Positions 38,070 to 51,218 of a stretch of 64,000 bases of DNA are shown piece after piece; position 1 is the stretch's first letter; the number at the start of each line of letters is the position of its first letter. The translations under genes were made by a program, and so were the position numbers. Origin of the DNA: Moringa oleifera (lineage: Eukaryota; Streptophyta; Magnoliopsida; Brassicales; Moringaceae); contig JAJFZO010000575.1 in the NCBI GenBank assembly GCA_021397835.1, forward strand, positions 687,001 to 751,000, in the 5' to 3' direction. The notes beneath the pieces are model-generated. The model ran no database searches and was not told the DNA's origin. It saw only the letters and a program-made list of their open reading frames with translations.

Positions 38070-41000
38070 ATGCCAGCACAGAAGCGTTCGTCGCCGGAGA
38101 ATCCAGACGATGAAGAGTCTGGGAAACAGCAACACCAAAACTATGCCAAGCAATCTAGACGTGAAGAAGATGACCCACAGCAAGAAGAGGAGCAGCAACA
38201 GGATCCTAAAGAAGAAGAGGAAGACTTAGAAGTAGAGCAAGAAGAAGCAGAAGAAGGTAACGTGCTTTCTCCTTTTTTTTACGTTCTATATGTACATGTA
38301 TTTATGCATATACGTATATCTAAGTATATTTCTTTCTGTTATATGCAACTCTGCGAGGCTGATTTCGATGCTTGGTTCATGATTTATTGAAGTAATTTTT
38401 TTGTCTCTCTTCTCAGATTCTGAGGGAAGCCCGTCTTCCACCTCTGAAGAAAAACCTGAGTACTCCCTCTCTCTCCCTCTCTATCTCTCTTTCTCATTTA
38501 TTGTGGGTGCTTCTTGTAAACATCTCTTTCTGTACTTTGGTTTATAATCGGGTGATCTGTGTTTGGTCTGCGCTATTTTCAATGTGTTTGCTGTACTATG
38601 CTTATTCACGATAGCTTTTACCTTTGTTTACGAGCATTTTTTAATCCAGCAGCAGATGAATTTTCTGTGTAGTAAAAAGAGGGGGGGGGGGGTTGTTTAG
38701 CGTGTGTATTTAATATTGAGGGTACGAAATTTGGCATTGCCTTGATGATTATATATATACTTTTTCTTTTATGCTTGATTGGATGCTTAAGTGGTTCTTG
38801 CATGTGCGATGTGTATGGTTGGGGCTTGTACTTTGCATTGTTACCCTTACTAAAGTAAAATTCGGAAGTCGTCAGATCCTTCACGTTAACGTTAACTTGA
38901 TGTTTCTTTCCTGTATGGTACTATTTGTTTGTTATACTGTTTACTTATAAACTTATATTTGTAGTATAAATTGATTGTTGACAAACCTTGTATATGCTAA
39001 ACTGTAATCTATGACAGCCATGGTAAACCCTTCTGGGAATGAGTCAACAGAAAGTAAGAACCATTAGGGTTTGCTCATCAGGCTGGCTAAGCTGATGTTA
39101 CTGAAATCCTCGGATCTTATTTGAGTAAATTGACTCTTTACGATTAGTCTTTATATGTGTTTCTTTTACTACCTGGAATAACTCTGTCCATGATTCTGGC
39201 TCCTACAAGGTTCATTACCTGTTGTTTTAATGTGATGGTTGTTGCTAGCGTTTCAGTTTTATTTTAGTAAACAGAGCAGTCCCATTCTCTCCACTTGCTT
39301 GTTTGCAGACATGAGATGGCTGAGGAATTTGCTAGCTTGATCTTTTTATATTTCTTCTGTTTTCAAGAAGTTGCCCTGTTGCTGTAATTCAGCAGCATAG
39401 CATTGAATTTGTAACTGCAAGGTTGAAATTTCTTTTTTAGGCAGTTGACATGAGGAAAATATGCTGTTGAATAGCAGTCTAAATAATTATGTTGTTGTGC
39501 TGGTTTGTTGGTGTAGGAAATGATAGACCATTTGATGAGTTTGAAGATGAAAACTTCTGTTTCTAACTTTTAGGTCTATGCTGTGAATGAAATATGTTTA
39601 TGATCTCTTAAGTATCATGGGCTCCCTTTCTACCAAATGAAGTGTCTTTTGAAGGCAGTAACAGTTGCTCATTTTCTTTATGTAGCTCATTGAATGAAAT
39701 GGATAAGAGCACATGAAAATAATTGGTCGAGACTAAACATCTGTAACTGCTGTCTGTTTGGCCAGTTAAAATTGTCACTAAAATCTGAGATGAACTTGCT
39801 GTTCTTCTTACATGGTGAAGTTGGGTTTGAGTTGTGTTGTCTTTCCTTTGTGTGTTTAAACTATCTGAAAAGAAAGCTTCGTACTCCACATTCCCTCCTA
39901 GGCTTCTCTTAGATAGTACAGGTAGAAGAATAAAGAGAAAAACCCAGAGTGCGGAAAATAACATATCTTTACTGTTAACGGTCACAACTGACCCAGATGG
40001 TCAGTATGAGGATTAGGTTTCCTTTGTTACCCTTGTAGGAGTAAATCCATTTTTAATAGACAGGCCATTCTGTGGACTTGGGGACTTATTTTTTTTCTTG
40101 TATTATGTCAGAGAAGCCTACTTTCTTTAAGTGCCGTTAGGAATAAAAGCTTTTATAACTGTATTGCCATGAATTTCTTTAGAATACGTATAACAAAAAC
40201 TTACCTACCCTTGGATGGGCTAGATCTATTTCAAAACTGTTTCTTCATTTTCACTTCTTATAGGTTAACACAATGCACCAGTCTTTTAGTTCTGTCTCAT
40301 TCTGTGCATGGCCTTTATAATCTGGTCATGATATGTGCTGCTGAGGATGGCGTACATATTTTAGGCCATTTGCTTCACTGGCTTCTAAAATTGAATTACC
40401 TCGTCAGTACATGATTGTTACTTCCACTTGAACTCTATAACAAGCATGAGAATAGATGTTTACACTAGCTATGCTTCTAAGAGATTGGAGACTTGGTTGA
40501 TGAGGACAAAGGATATTAACTTCTCTTCTTTATATTTCTACCCAAAACACTGGTAATATCTTTGGGGATTCTTGTACAATGAAGTATGTTCTTGGTAGAT
40601 GCAAGTTAATTTGGTGATATACTTAAAAAAAGTTAATTTAGTGATATACTTAAAAAAAGTTAATTTAGTGATATGGTGTATGAGCACAGCGGCTGGTATA
40701 TGCCTTCTGGTAATAGCTTGTAATTATTTTAATCCAGTAATAGTTTCTGTAAATTGTACATTGCTCTTATATTTATTAGTGACTGGGGATAAAGTTCCAA
40801 TTACTTTTCTGGTTTTTCTTGCAGATATGTGTTTGTAGAACTACCTGACATCCGTAAAGATGTGCAATGTCCAATTTGTCTAGGTACATTTTGGTCTGAA
40901 TTTTCTCTGGTTTGAGTGCTTTTTCTGATTTCAGTGCTTACTATATGCATGATCTATTAAGTCGAACGTTCATGCCATATGGATAATCTTTCTTGTTCTA

Positions 41001-44000
41001 ATATTTTTATTAGAAAATTTATCATATGCTAATGGAAAGAAGGTATAGGATGAGAAAACATTGCAATATAGCATTTGTTTACTAGTATAAACTTCTTGAT
41101 ATGTGTTGATCTAGTGTGGTATTGTCACATAAGTAGATGCAGCTGATGCGATAGATACTTAGTAGTTCCATAGTTGTTTCGGTTGTAAATATTGTTCCTC
41201 ACATTGCTTGATGTTTAAATAAATGGGCAGAATTTAATGTCAGTTTGTTCTTTTCCTTCTGTCTAGTGTCTTGGAAGCCAAAAAGTCTTTTACGAACCTT
41301 AAGACTTCGACAAAAAAATATGACTTGACAGACATATTAGGCATGAAGTGTAATGCATGTGAATTAGTAGTGGTGCTGAAACAAATCCACAATTGATATG
41401 AATGATACAAAAGTTTGTGTCATTTGAAGTGACCAAAAAAATTTAAAATTTAATTCCAACATGCTAATTATGCCCCATTCATAATGTTTAGCAGATGCCT
41501 TATGGAAAATAGAACTTGTTTCAACTTTTTTTTTTTTCTTTTTTTTGTCCCTAGAGAAAAATGGTAAAACCTAAATGTAGTTCAACTCAAAAATTATAAT
41601 TATTCTTGAGGTTATTTATTCAAAGGGCATTATACCTTGTGCTTTTCCTCCTTTCTTTAAACACTTTTTTGCTAACTTTAAAGAAGATGTAAAATACTTC
41701 CTCTCTCTCTCTTTCTGCGAATGATTTACCTTTTTGTGCTAGGATTAGCATGTATACTGCATGATGTTTTAATCCAAAGAATACCATTCACGTTAGCCTT
41801 TCTCCAGAAATGGTGGATTTTCTGATAATATGTCTTGTCCACCAATGGAGCCAAGTTTTACGTCAGCCAACACACGTTTTCATGCGAAGAGACACTATTC
41901 TGGCTGTTAAAGTTCCAAATTCAGAGCATGAGCTGATCTAGTTGTATAGGTTTCTTGAGATCTTATTACATAAGATTCTTCTTCTTTGAAGGAAAAGGGA
42001 AACTGTTCTGGTTAGGGTACTCAGAGATGTTTAATTTAGTTATATCAACTTGCTGGTTCAAATTGGGCATGTCTTTCTCAATGATAATTTTGTTGGACAC
42101 TTCCCCTGAAAACCGAAAGCATTATATTGTCGCTTTCTTAGATTGGAAGAGTTAGGCCGTATCAGCCCACCATGTCTACTGATCAGTTAGGGAATTGTTT
42201 GGAATTTTGAAACTTCAATAGTGGTTCAGACATATTAAGACAGGTACAAGTTAAATATTTTTCTATATTTTGACACATATTTTCGTGGGTATTTGGAGAG
42301 CAAATGGTTATAATTACACATCATCTTCATCTTTGTGGCTCTTTAGCTACCTCTTGAATTTGACATGGAAAGAAAGTATGTTACCTGTGCTCATTAAATC
42401 CTTATTTTTTCACTTACATATCACTTACGATCTCAAGTTGATCATCATTCTGCTCAGGGGGATATTAACCATGCCTTTTGCCTTTGCAGGGATCATAAAG
42501 AAAACACGAACCGTAATGGACTGCCTGCATCGCTTTTGCAGGGAATGCATTGACAAATCAATGCGACTCGGGTATGCATAAAATATTATTGTTATTTGTA
42601 TGGAAATACTGCCTCTGGCATGTTCTACTGGGCTAATAGCATGGAGGCTATCATCCAGTATTTGGGCCCACCGTAGCAAGGTTCTAGAATGGGTGATTCA
42701 GTTTTAGCATTTTGTATACCACTGTCAAGACTACCTGTGCTTATGCTTCTTAGGATGAAATGGCCAATAATCTGTGGACGACTGAGCTTATGATTCTGCA
42801 GACTGCATGCTGATATTTTATTCCATGCATTGGACTACTAATTACAGGAACAATGAATGTCCTGCCTGCCGCAAACATTGTGCAAGTCGGCGTTCTTTAC
42901 GAGATGATCCAAACTTTGATGCTCTCATTTCAGCTTTATATCCAGATATTGATAAGTACGAGGAGGAGGTATAAGTTAATTTGCTTATCTACTTTTCTAT
43001 TTAAATATGTTTTGCAGTGCTTTTACGAATCAGTCACTGTTTCTGCTTTTTATTTGGTTTCAGGAATTGGCTTTTCATGAAGAAGAGAGGAGTCGCAATA
43101 AACTGGTGGGCATTGTAGATGCATCTAGTTTTGGAAACTTACAGGATTCAGAAGTCTGCATTTTGTTGCTTACTTCTCTCTATGTGTCTGTGATGTATGC
43201 TCTAGGTTACAAATAGAGTTTAATGGTTCTTAATTCGGTAAAATCGGTAGTGTCAGAAACATTTGATGGCATCTACTAACTCCAAACAATTTTACTTATT
43301 CTTATGATTAAGGCATTTTTGCCTGGTACTGCTGACTTCGTATCTGTAATTGCAATTCTGAAATGTGATAGCTTCCCACATCCTTCTTTTCCCCTTTCTT
43401 CCTATTCTTTCTGTCTCATGCTTTTGGTTGTGATCTCGAAAACGTAGGTTCAAGGTATCATCATCCCTATGTTGCAGCAATGCGTACTGAACATGTATTT
43501 TTTGTTTGACAGATTCAAGCATCTATAGCACAGATATTTCAAAGACAATCAGAAGCACTTGTTAAGAGACGCACACTAGGTAAAGATATGCCATTTATAA
43601 CTAGATTACAGCGCAATCATAGTAGTGGTCCTTCTAGAAGGAGACGGAACTCCCGAGGCACTGAACACCAAGTGTCTGAAGACAATGAGGATGAGAATGA
43701 GGATAACGGAGGCAAAGATTCATCTTCTGCTGATGAGCGCTGTGGAGAAATCAGGCAGAGAAGACGTAAGAGACGGGCAGGGGTTCGCTCATCCCAGCCT
43801 TCTTCATCAACAGTACTTGATGGTAACTGTCTTGAAAATGATGTAGAAGCATGCCGAGAAAGTAGAGGAATTTCTCCTGGGCTGGTTTGGAATCCCGAAA
43901 TGCTTGCATGGGGTAGGGGTGGTACTCGGAGTCATACACGGCATGGCAATGCTAGTGGTGGCAATAGTAAGAACTCTCGGAGCACTCGCTTAAATAAGCT

Positions 44001-45687
44001 GGTAGAATATCTCCGAAGCTTAGAGGAAAGCAATGATGAGGTATGATGGGGTGATCCTTTTTTTTTTTTTTTTCAGAGGAAGAAATAAGACGATTTTTTT
44101 TTTTGAGCCACATCAAGTCAATTATTGACAATTATACATTATTACAAAATGAAAATCCTGGGACTATTATAGCTTAAAAGTAGTTCCGATGTATTGTTTC
44201 TCATCTAGTTTTTGGAATATCAGAAGGCAGTAAGTTCAGTAGTTCCTTTTATGCTAATTTTTCAGTTATTATTTCCTTTTTTTGAGTTCTCACTCTTTAT
44301 AACTAAAGCCTATTCTTTATTTGGCAGTTAGATGTTCATCTCAAGCTTGTTTCATTGGATAAACAAAGTACACCAAGTTTGCAGCAGCCCTACCTTTGTT
44401 GTCGACCCAGTTTGTCAGTCAAACAACTATGTGAAGTGAGATACCTCTCCTAACACTTACTCTTCTTTAGCAGGACAAGTAAGATTTTGGTTATGATTCA
44501 CAAGGGCTATGGCTTCCCATAGAACTGTTGTTTTTCCCAAAAATAAATATGATAAGCTGTTCTATGTGCTGCCTTTGCCAAGCTTTTGCATGCTCTCATG
44601 TCTAGATCTTTGCCATCTCCACCCCCCCCCCCCGCGACCCCGAAAAAAATAAAATAAAATAAAATTCTTAAGCCTGTCCAGTATAGGTAAGTTCCTGCTG
44701 CTTCTTTCAGGATCCATTTCCAAATTCAAATTAGACAGAAATCTTTATTTTACGAGTTGATGGATGTTGTCTCTATAGGTAAGTTTCAGGCTTAACCAAA
44801 TTCTGATCTGACCAATGTCATTTCAAGTCTGACCCCTTGACCCATACTGGATTCATTCTTCATATTGTACTTCATCTCTTCCCTATCTTAACCTAGGGCA
44901 TCATATTCTGCTTTTTGCCCAGAGTCTGATGCGTTTCTAAATTTCTGGTGTGTATATTGTACACAGTATGTTGCACTGCAGATGCACTTGCAGGCTGAAG
45001 ATGTTGAAATATTTATGGTAAAAGGGCAGCATGCCATTGACAACCAATCCTTGAATCCTTCTAAATCAATGGATGAGATGCAAATCTTGGAGTCTCAAGA
45101 AACTTTGGCTGCGCTTAGAGTCAGTTGCACTTCCAGTGGTGAGCATTTGGTGAGTATGGTTTGCTGCTATTAATGTGTCTGGTTGCTGGTTGTAATATCT
45201 GGATTTCTCATTTTATCCCCTGATGATTCCACTGAATTTGTCAAACCGTGGAACTGAACAATGGTTTGAAAACATTTCTTCGAAGAACCTTTCTCACTGC
45301 AAAACTTCTTCGATTCGGAAATTGATGGAATTGATTGCATTTTCCCAGTAATACTATCTTGCTGATGCTGTGCCCATAATCATATTCATCTTATTTAAGC
45401 TCTTCATAAATTTTAATCACATTTTAATCTCTTATTCTATATATGGAGATCATTTGATTCCATTTCTTTGTGTCTCTCTTCTCGAACATGTAACTTTTAT
45501 TTTGATAGATAGCAATGCTTTAAAAGGTAGGCAAGCAAAGATGCAATCTAGTGGAAGGGAATGTTCAAGATTGCTGTCATTTGCATTGCTAGTTCAGACA
45601 GCCAGCCGCTAACTACCGACTTTTTTTTTTTAATAATTTTTTTGACTTCTTCAGATTCTGGCATACCGGCAGAAGCAGACCAGCTAG
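38070..45687 (+). CDS. RING1: RING1-type Polycomb E3 ubiquitin ligase (10 exons, 461 aa)
   Basis: The catalytic RING component of plant PRC1, which monoubiquitinates histone H2A. Exons: 38070-38256, 38417-38459, 40825-40883, 42490-42571, 42848-42968, 43064-43105, 43513-44040, 44328-44435, 44967-45149, 45655-45687 (1386 nt). Residues 1-75 are Glu/Gln-rich and acidic. The C3HC4 RING covers about 92-133 (QCPICLG, CLHRFCRECIDKSMRLG, NECPACR) and is followed by the conserved RRSLRDDPNFDALI segment. A basic, Ser-rich linker follows. The RAWUL ubiquitin-like domain fills about 352-461 (LDVHLKLVSLD, YLCCRPSLSVKQLCEYVALQ, LAALRVSC, ILAYR). Intron 2 is 2.4 kb. The gene converges on TPX2, with the stops 466 nt apart. 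RING1A versus RING1B cannot be decided from sequence alone. Confidence 0.95.
40604..40676. repeat. 27-bp unit repeated 2.7 times in RING1 intron 2
   Basis: The unit AGTTAATTT(A/G)GTGATATACT followed by TAAAAAA starts at 40604, 40631 and 40658. The third copy is cut short. Copies differ by one base, so the expansion is recent. Confidence 0.85.
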
Positions 45688-46152
45688 CAAGCAGTTGATG
45701 TAAATATTGTCATAGGAGATCCCTGGCTGTCCAAGTGCATCAAATTGAGTTGTACACCAAATAGGATATATGTTATGCTGCAAATCTAGGATGCAGTTTA
45801 CAAATTTATGTTATATGTTACAAATCTTTGTCTCTTGGACTGGGATTATTTAAGCATCTATGGAACTCTCCTTTTTAAAGCATGACAATTGGGACTGGCC
45901 TATTTGATCTGCTTCATTATGCCCATAAATCCAATTTTCATCCATGCATTTGATGATAAGCAATTTTAGACAGATTCTGCATTTTCAATTCTAGGTAGAA
46001 CTTTACATGATGCAGACTGACAGAGAGTACAGTACATGTTTAAAGAATGTTGAATTTGTGGACCTAAACAGATGAAGTACATTAGAACACTTTGAAGGAG
46101 CTCTTCATAGGGGTTCAAGAGTTCTTGAACGGTTATCAACCTCTGCCTGTCA
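45688..46152. other. Convergent 3' ends of RING1 and TPX2
   Basis: Only 466 nt separate the two stop codons, so the 3' UTRs are likely to approach or overlap each other. No other feature is seen. Confidence 0.5.
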
Positions 46153-49100
46153 TCACCTCATCTGACTGGCGGAACTAGAAGTTGCAGTAAGAGGATAGGC
46201 CATGTTTTGCCTTTTTCTTCGGAGAACGCGTAGATTGGGTGACTTGGCCTTGGTGGTTTCTTTTGAAGATCTGTATAGATAAAATCATGCCACATCAATT
46301 TAATCAATGAAAACAGAAGGAAGCAGCATCAACTGAGAATAGGTTTTTGAGAGAAGAAAATTGAACTATTAGGGTCCCAGTTTTCTTACTTTCCAGGGCA
46401 GAACGGACGGTCAAAATTAGGCACAGGCCTTGCAACGTGAACCAATGTCCTCCTCAACTGTTTCATCGCCTTCTCTTCCTCCATCTGCCAATTTAGTGTT
46501 TAACATTAATACTTCTATTCATGTTTATTAGGAACATGTCAGCCTAAAAGAAAGAATGATGATTAGATGTGCAAGTAGGATGTGCATACCATCCTTGCGG
46601 CCTCACTCTCCTCCCTGTATCTTTTATACATCATCTCTTTGTCCTTGATCTGTAAAATGAGATCTTGTTAATTTACTACTTAATAAAACTGGCATCGACA
46701 GACTTTTTCTAGAGAAATGAGAAAAAAAGACTCACTCTTTGATCGAACTCTGCCCTATCGACAGCTCGATGATCCACATGGAGGTCGAATTCCTGAACTT
46801 CGGTGAGGGGTTTACGCGCTATCTCTGGAAGGGGAATTGGGTCCCTGTATAAGGTTGAAAAAAAGAGAAGCAAATGTCATTGCCTCAAGCTTCCTTTCTT
46901 ACATGCGCAACGCGGGCAAATAATCTTTGCAACTTACTCTTTCAAGATCGGCTGTGCCTTGAATGTCCTCCTCTGGGCCTCTTCTTTCTCCATCCTCAAC
47001 CTCTCTTCCATTTCCCTCTGCATTTCTTCCTCATGCCTCACTAGACTCTCCAATTGGAAAGGTTCTGGCTTCGTGCACTGCTTAGGTTCTGGTTTTGGTG
47101 GAATCTGCATGCAGGTGATCATTATTATTGTACCTTTTGTTGTTATTGAAATTGACATGAGAAAAATCTGATAAATTTACATACCACAGGATAATCAGTT
47201 GTGTAAGGATATGGGTTTGCCTTGGGAACCCTAGCTCTTTCTTCCTCCAGCTGCTTCTGTACAACTTCCATCACAAATTTCCTCTCTTTTCCAGCCCCTC
47301 TCTCCTGTAACAAAGCAGAAATCAGTAAGTAGATATTCTCCTGTCTTCAGATTTTTCAACCCACTATAGAAGTGAAGAAACATACTTCAGTACGTAGATG
47401 GAATGGATTTGGTGTGGTGTTCCTCGGCAGTGGATTCTCATGGCGAGGTTCTGAATTCAAAGAAAGCTGAAAAAGAAAAAGACATAATTCAAATGAGGAA
47501 CTGTAGCTACAATTTTGCTTGACATGCTAGGATATTATTATTTTTCAGTACACCCTTTCATTTGACCAACCTACCTTGTCAAATAAATCGATGACAGCAG
47601 TGGGCGGTGGAATCCTCTCATTTGTTGCAAAGTGGAACTCTTGGGGCTTGGTAACCTGTTTCTTTGCATTACAGAAGATTCCCAGCTCTCCTTTACTTTC
47701 AAATATCTTCAAACGGGAAAAAGACCCATGAATCAGCTCAAGGATACAGGCAACAATGAAATAGCCAAAATGACACTGGAAAAAAAAGATACCTTTTTAT
47801 TCAAAGGCCTTGCCTTGAATTTGGGAACTTTTTCAAGTTCCTCTTGCTGAAGTTCTAAAGAACTCTTCACCTTAGGTGGACGTGCCCTCAGTAATGTATG
47901 AAGCACAGGAGTTTTCGGTTCAGTTAGATGAAGCTTCCATTGGTTATTCTGTCAAAAAAGGAATTTAAAGAAAGACAATGAGATTTTAATTTTGAGGACA
48001 GGATCCCAGTGTTCAGAGGAGGGAGGCTCCATACCTGCCGAGATAGTTCTGTTGAAGTTACAGAAGACGTTTCTGCATTTTGATTCGCCCTTGCCATTGT
48101 CTGGAAGTGAAATTCCTGCAAAAAAAATTGAGATAGTATAAGTCCTGTAGAAACAATGCTGCTAAAAAAATTTATGCGTTCATGGGTTAGGCAGTTTACC
48201 TGGAACTCTGGAGGCTGTGGAGTACTTCTTTGTAGGGCAGGTAAAGTTGGCGCCTCCAAAATCTATAACAAAGCAGAGGCATTGCATGTAAGGTAGGAAA
48301 ATATGATGATGAAACAGTGTAAGACTGGCAACAGAATGCTGGAAGCACATAAAACAAAAACAGGAACAAAAAGAAAAAAATACCTTCTTGTTTAGCGGGC
48401 GAGCTTTGAACTTAGGGATCTTAGCCATCATCTCCTCCTCTAGCTCTGCAGTACTCTTCACTTTCACAGCACGGACACGCTGAGATGTCTCAAGATCAGG
48501 TTCCTTGGGTCTTGTCAATGTGAGTTTCGGCTTGTTCTGGACAACGGAAGGAGCAGCATCCTGAATTAATGGAAGCACTTTGACCCCGAAAAAAAAGAAA
48601 AAGGCGAAGTGATACTGAATAAAAGAAATTAAGCTACAAGCGCAAAAGATGGGAGCGATTCCCTTACATGTGAAAAAGAACTGGGTTGTGGCAGTGACAA
48701 ATCTCTTGTACTTGATTGAAACTTCTTTAACATTTCAGCCATTGAAACAAATGGGGTTGCATTCTCCCGAACATAAACCTTTCAGAGAAAATAGACATAC
48801 AACGGGTCAGTATAGCTAAATTCAGCAATTTCAGAGGCGATAAATGTTAGAGCAATAGATGGATAAACACCTTCCTACTCTCTTTCTCGGTTCTATTAGC
48901 AGCTGAAGGGAACAAGTTCGAACTGCCACTTATAAGTCCCGATTTTGTCTTGTGGGGCAAATTTTGAGGTTTCACATTAAGAATCTGTTGAGGGAGGAAA
49001 AAGGAACAAGAGTTCAGGTATCCAAAGAGTAAAGAAGATAGTTTGAAAGGAATAAGAAACCATTGATGAGCAAGCACCTGTCTAGATCTTCCTCCTTCTA

Positions 49101-50507
49101 GCTTCTGCCGCTTAATGGCTTGGTTTTCTTGAGCCAAATGGGGTGTACCAGCAGGGTTTTTCACATTTGTGTCCCTGTGACAATCAAAATGAGATACATC
49201 AATTAGTACAATAGCATAGATACATTTCAACACAGAGTGGAACAAGTAAAATCATACCAACCTTTTCACACTAGCTTGTATGCCTCTGGTCCGTGATGAC
49301 TGTAACTGATTGTTAGGCTTCACTGCTGATGGGTTCCTTAACATGCTAGCTATCTTTTTAGCTGTTTGATGCTTCTTGGAATCAGTTACTCGTTCTCCTT
49401 TCCGAGATGTCATTATTGGTTTAGGAGTGCAAGCTTCAGTCTGGATGGGGTTAATGTTCTCTTTGTTATCGGTCAGCTCAGTTTTCACAACCACAGTATC
49501 TCTTTCAACCGAAACACTATAATCAACAGACAAAAATGCAACAGGAAGGGAAAGAAATGAGATTCAAAGTATCTAGGATTTTTTAGCATTGACAATGCTC
49601 TTTAGTAATTACAAGCACAACAAACCTTCTGCTTTCTCTAGTGGAAGCAGAATCGCCCTTGTCTTTTCCAGTGTCTCCATCAGCAGATATCTGAAACATT
49701 CTTGATGCATGAGGAGAAGCAAATACATAGAAGAATTTTGCTTTTAAATCCAAAAGATCTCGTATGTCACTTACCACGCTGACAAGGTTCTTGTTGTTTT
49801 CTTCATTTGTGTCTGCGTTAGGGACTCCTTCCTTTGTATCAGTAGGCTTGCCCTCAGGTTGAGGCTCAGAACCACAGTTACTGGCTGTTGAATCTGATGA
49901 TTCGGTAACCTATAAAAATATACATAATTCCAATTAATTCAAATAATTATCTCGTGCAGTTTTAAACTGAAAAACCTAGGATATTAGAAAGTATAAACTA
50001 CCTTCTGCATTTGGTCTGCTGCTTCACTGAAATTGCATAAGCTCTCAACCTTGAAGGACCTACCAGACTTAATTCTAGGCATAAAAGCTACATAAAATAT
50101 AAAAATACAAAAGATCAAAGTCTAAACCTCAAACTGTAGAGAAGGACAAGTTTCAAAGCTCAAGCACAGAATCCTACAGGTGAATTTGGTTATCCAAAAA
50201 TGCAGGGAAAGGAAAATAAGAGAATGCCCTGGATCCATTTTTTCTAGTTTCTTGAGATGCTAGAAACCTATCCTTTTACAACCAATTTTACAGTTCTTCG
50301 GATTTTTTTCACTTGGAATTCATCAGGATTGTTTGCTTGCCTAGAAAATATAGCACAATTTCCATTTAATTGAACCCCTGGTAAAGTGACCTGAAAAACC
50401 TGCATTTACACGGAGTTTACTCAATTAGAATAATATCTCAATTTCTTTCTCGTCCTATGTTCTCTCAGTAAACCAAACAGGAGCGGTCTTCTGATCCTAT
50501 ACGCTCA

Positions 50508-50548
<41 letters not shown>

Positions 50549-51218
50549 CACACAATTCTGAATGTAATGATATTTGGTTCCCAATTCCCATCTCTCTGTT
50601 TGGATGCTAAAAAAATAAGGAGAAAAAGGAAATAACTTCAGCAAACAGAGAATTTCTACGCTTACATCTCTCTGCCTCTCTCTCTCTCTCTGTCTAACTA
50701 TATATCTCTGATTTCCGATCTAGGAATAATTTTGTTCCCAATTCCTAACGCTCTGAAATCTCGGAATTTCAGGAACTAGTAAGAAACTTTAAGCACATGA
50801 AACGAGCCCTAAACGCAAATAAAAAATACAATGCATGAAATCAAATAGAAAAACAGAGAAATATATGAACTGAAAACCCTAATATCACGAAAAGAGTAAA
50901 TTCTCTTGATTTTCTTGGCACCTGGTAATCAAGAAATAATACAACACTGAACGTCACTTCTCTTGATTTTTCTTTTCTCCTTTTTCATCTTTCTTGTTAC
51001 GTGAGTACAGAAGGTAAAATCAAGCAAAAAAGGAAAAAGAACTAGAACAAAGAGAACGTACGAGAAGGGGCGTAGCTTAGGGCAGTCTCGAACCACAGCT
51101 CGGCTTCACGCATGTCTTCTTCAGACTCTTCCTTCATGAAATCGAAAAATCTCGGGGCCGAGAATTCGTAGGCCTCGTCGATCATAATCATGGCCGGGGC
51201 ACTGGATTCCTCTGGCAT
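46153..51218 (-). CDS. TPX2: TPX2 spindle assembly factor (20 exons, 792 aa)
   Basis: A microtubule-nucleating protein that activates Aurora kinase and drives spindle assembly. Exons: 51218-51062, 50087-50002, 49909-49775, 49690-49626, 49516-49262, 49174-49078, 48984-48871, 48778-48668, 48560-48384, 48262-48200, 48115-48035, 47948-47793, 47706-47575, 47466-47386, 47304-47185, 47104-46938, 46844-46736, 46649-46590, 46484-46390, 46270-46153 (2379 nt). Residues 15-25 (YEFSAPRFFDF) match the Aurora-docking motif. The middle holds the TPX2 central region with two copies of PKFKARPLNKK. The C-terminal TPX2 domain has FKAQPILKEDPIPLPE, LHVDHRAVDRAEFDQ and the Glu/Arg-rich helix. It ends with a basic LRVLRRKRQ tail. 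Length equals the usual plant protein. Confidence 0.96.
50511..50544. repeat. CT microsatellite in TPX2 intron 1
   Basis: A long uninterrupted CT run, with a second shorter CT-rich stretch near 50665-50693, in the first intron. Confidence 0.85.
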
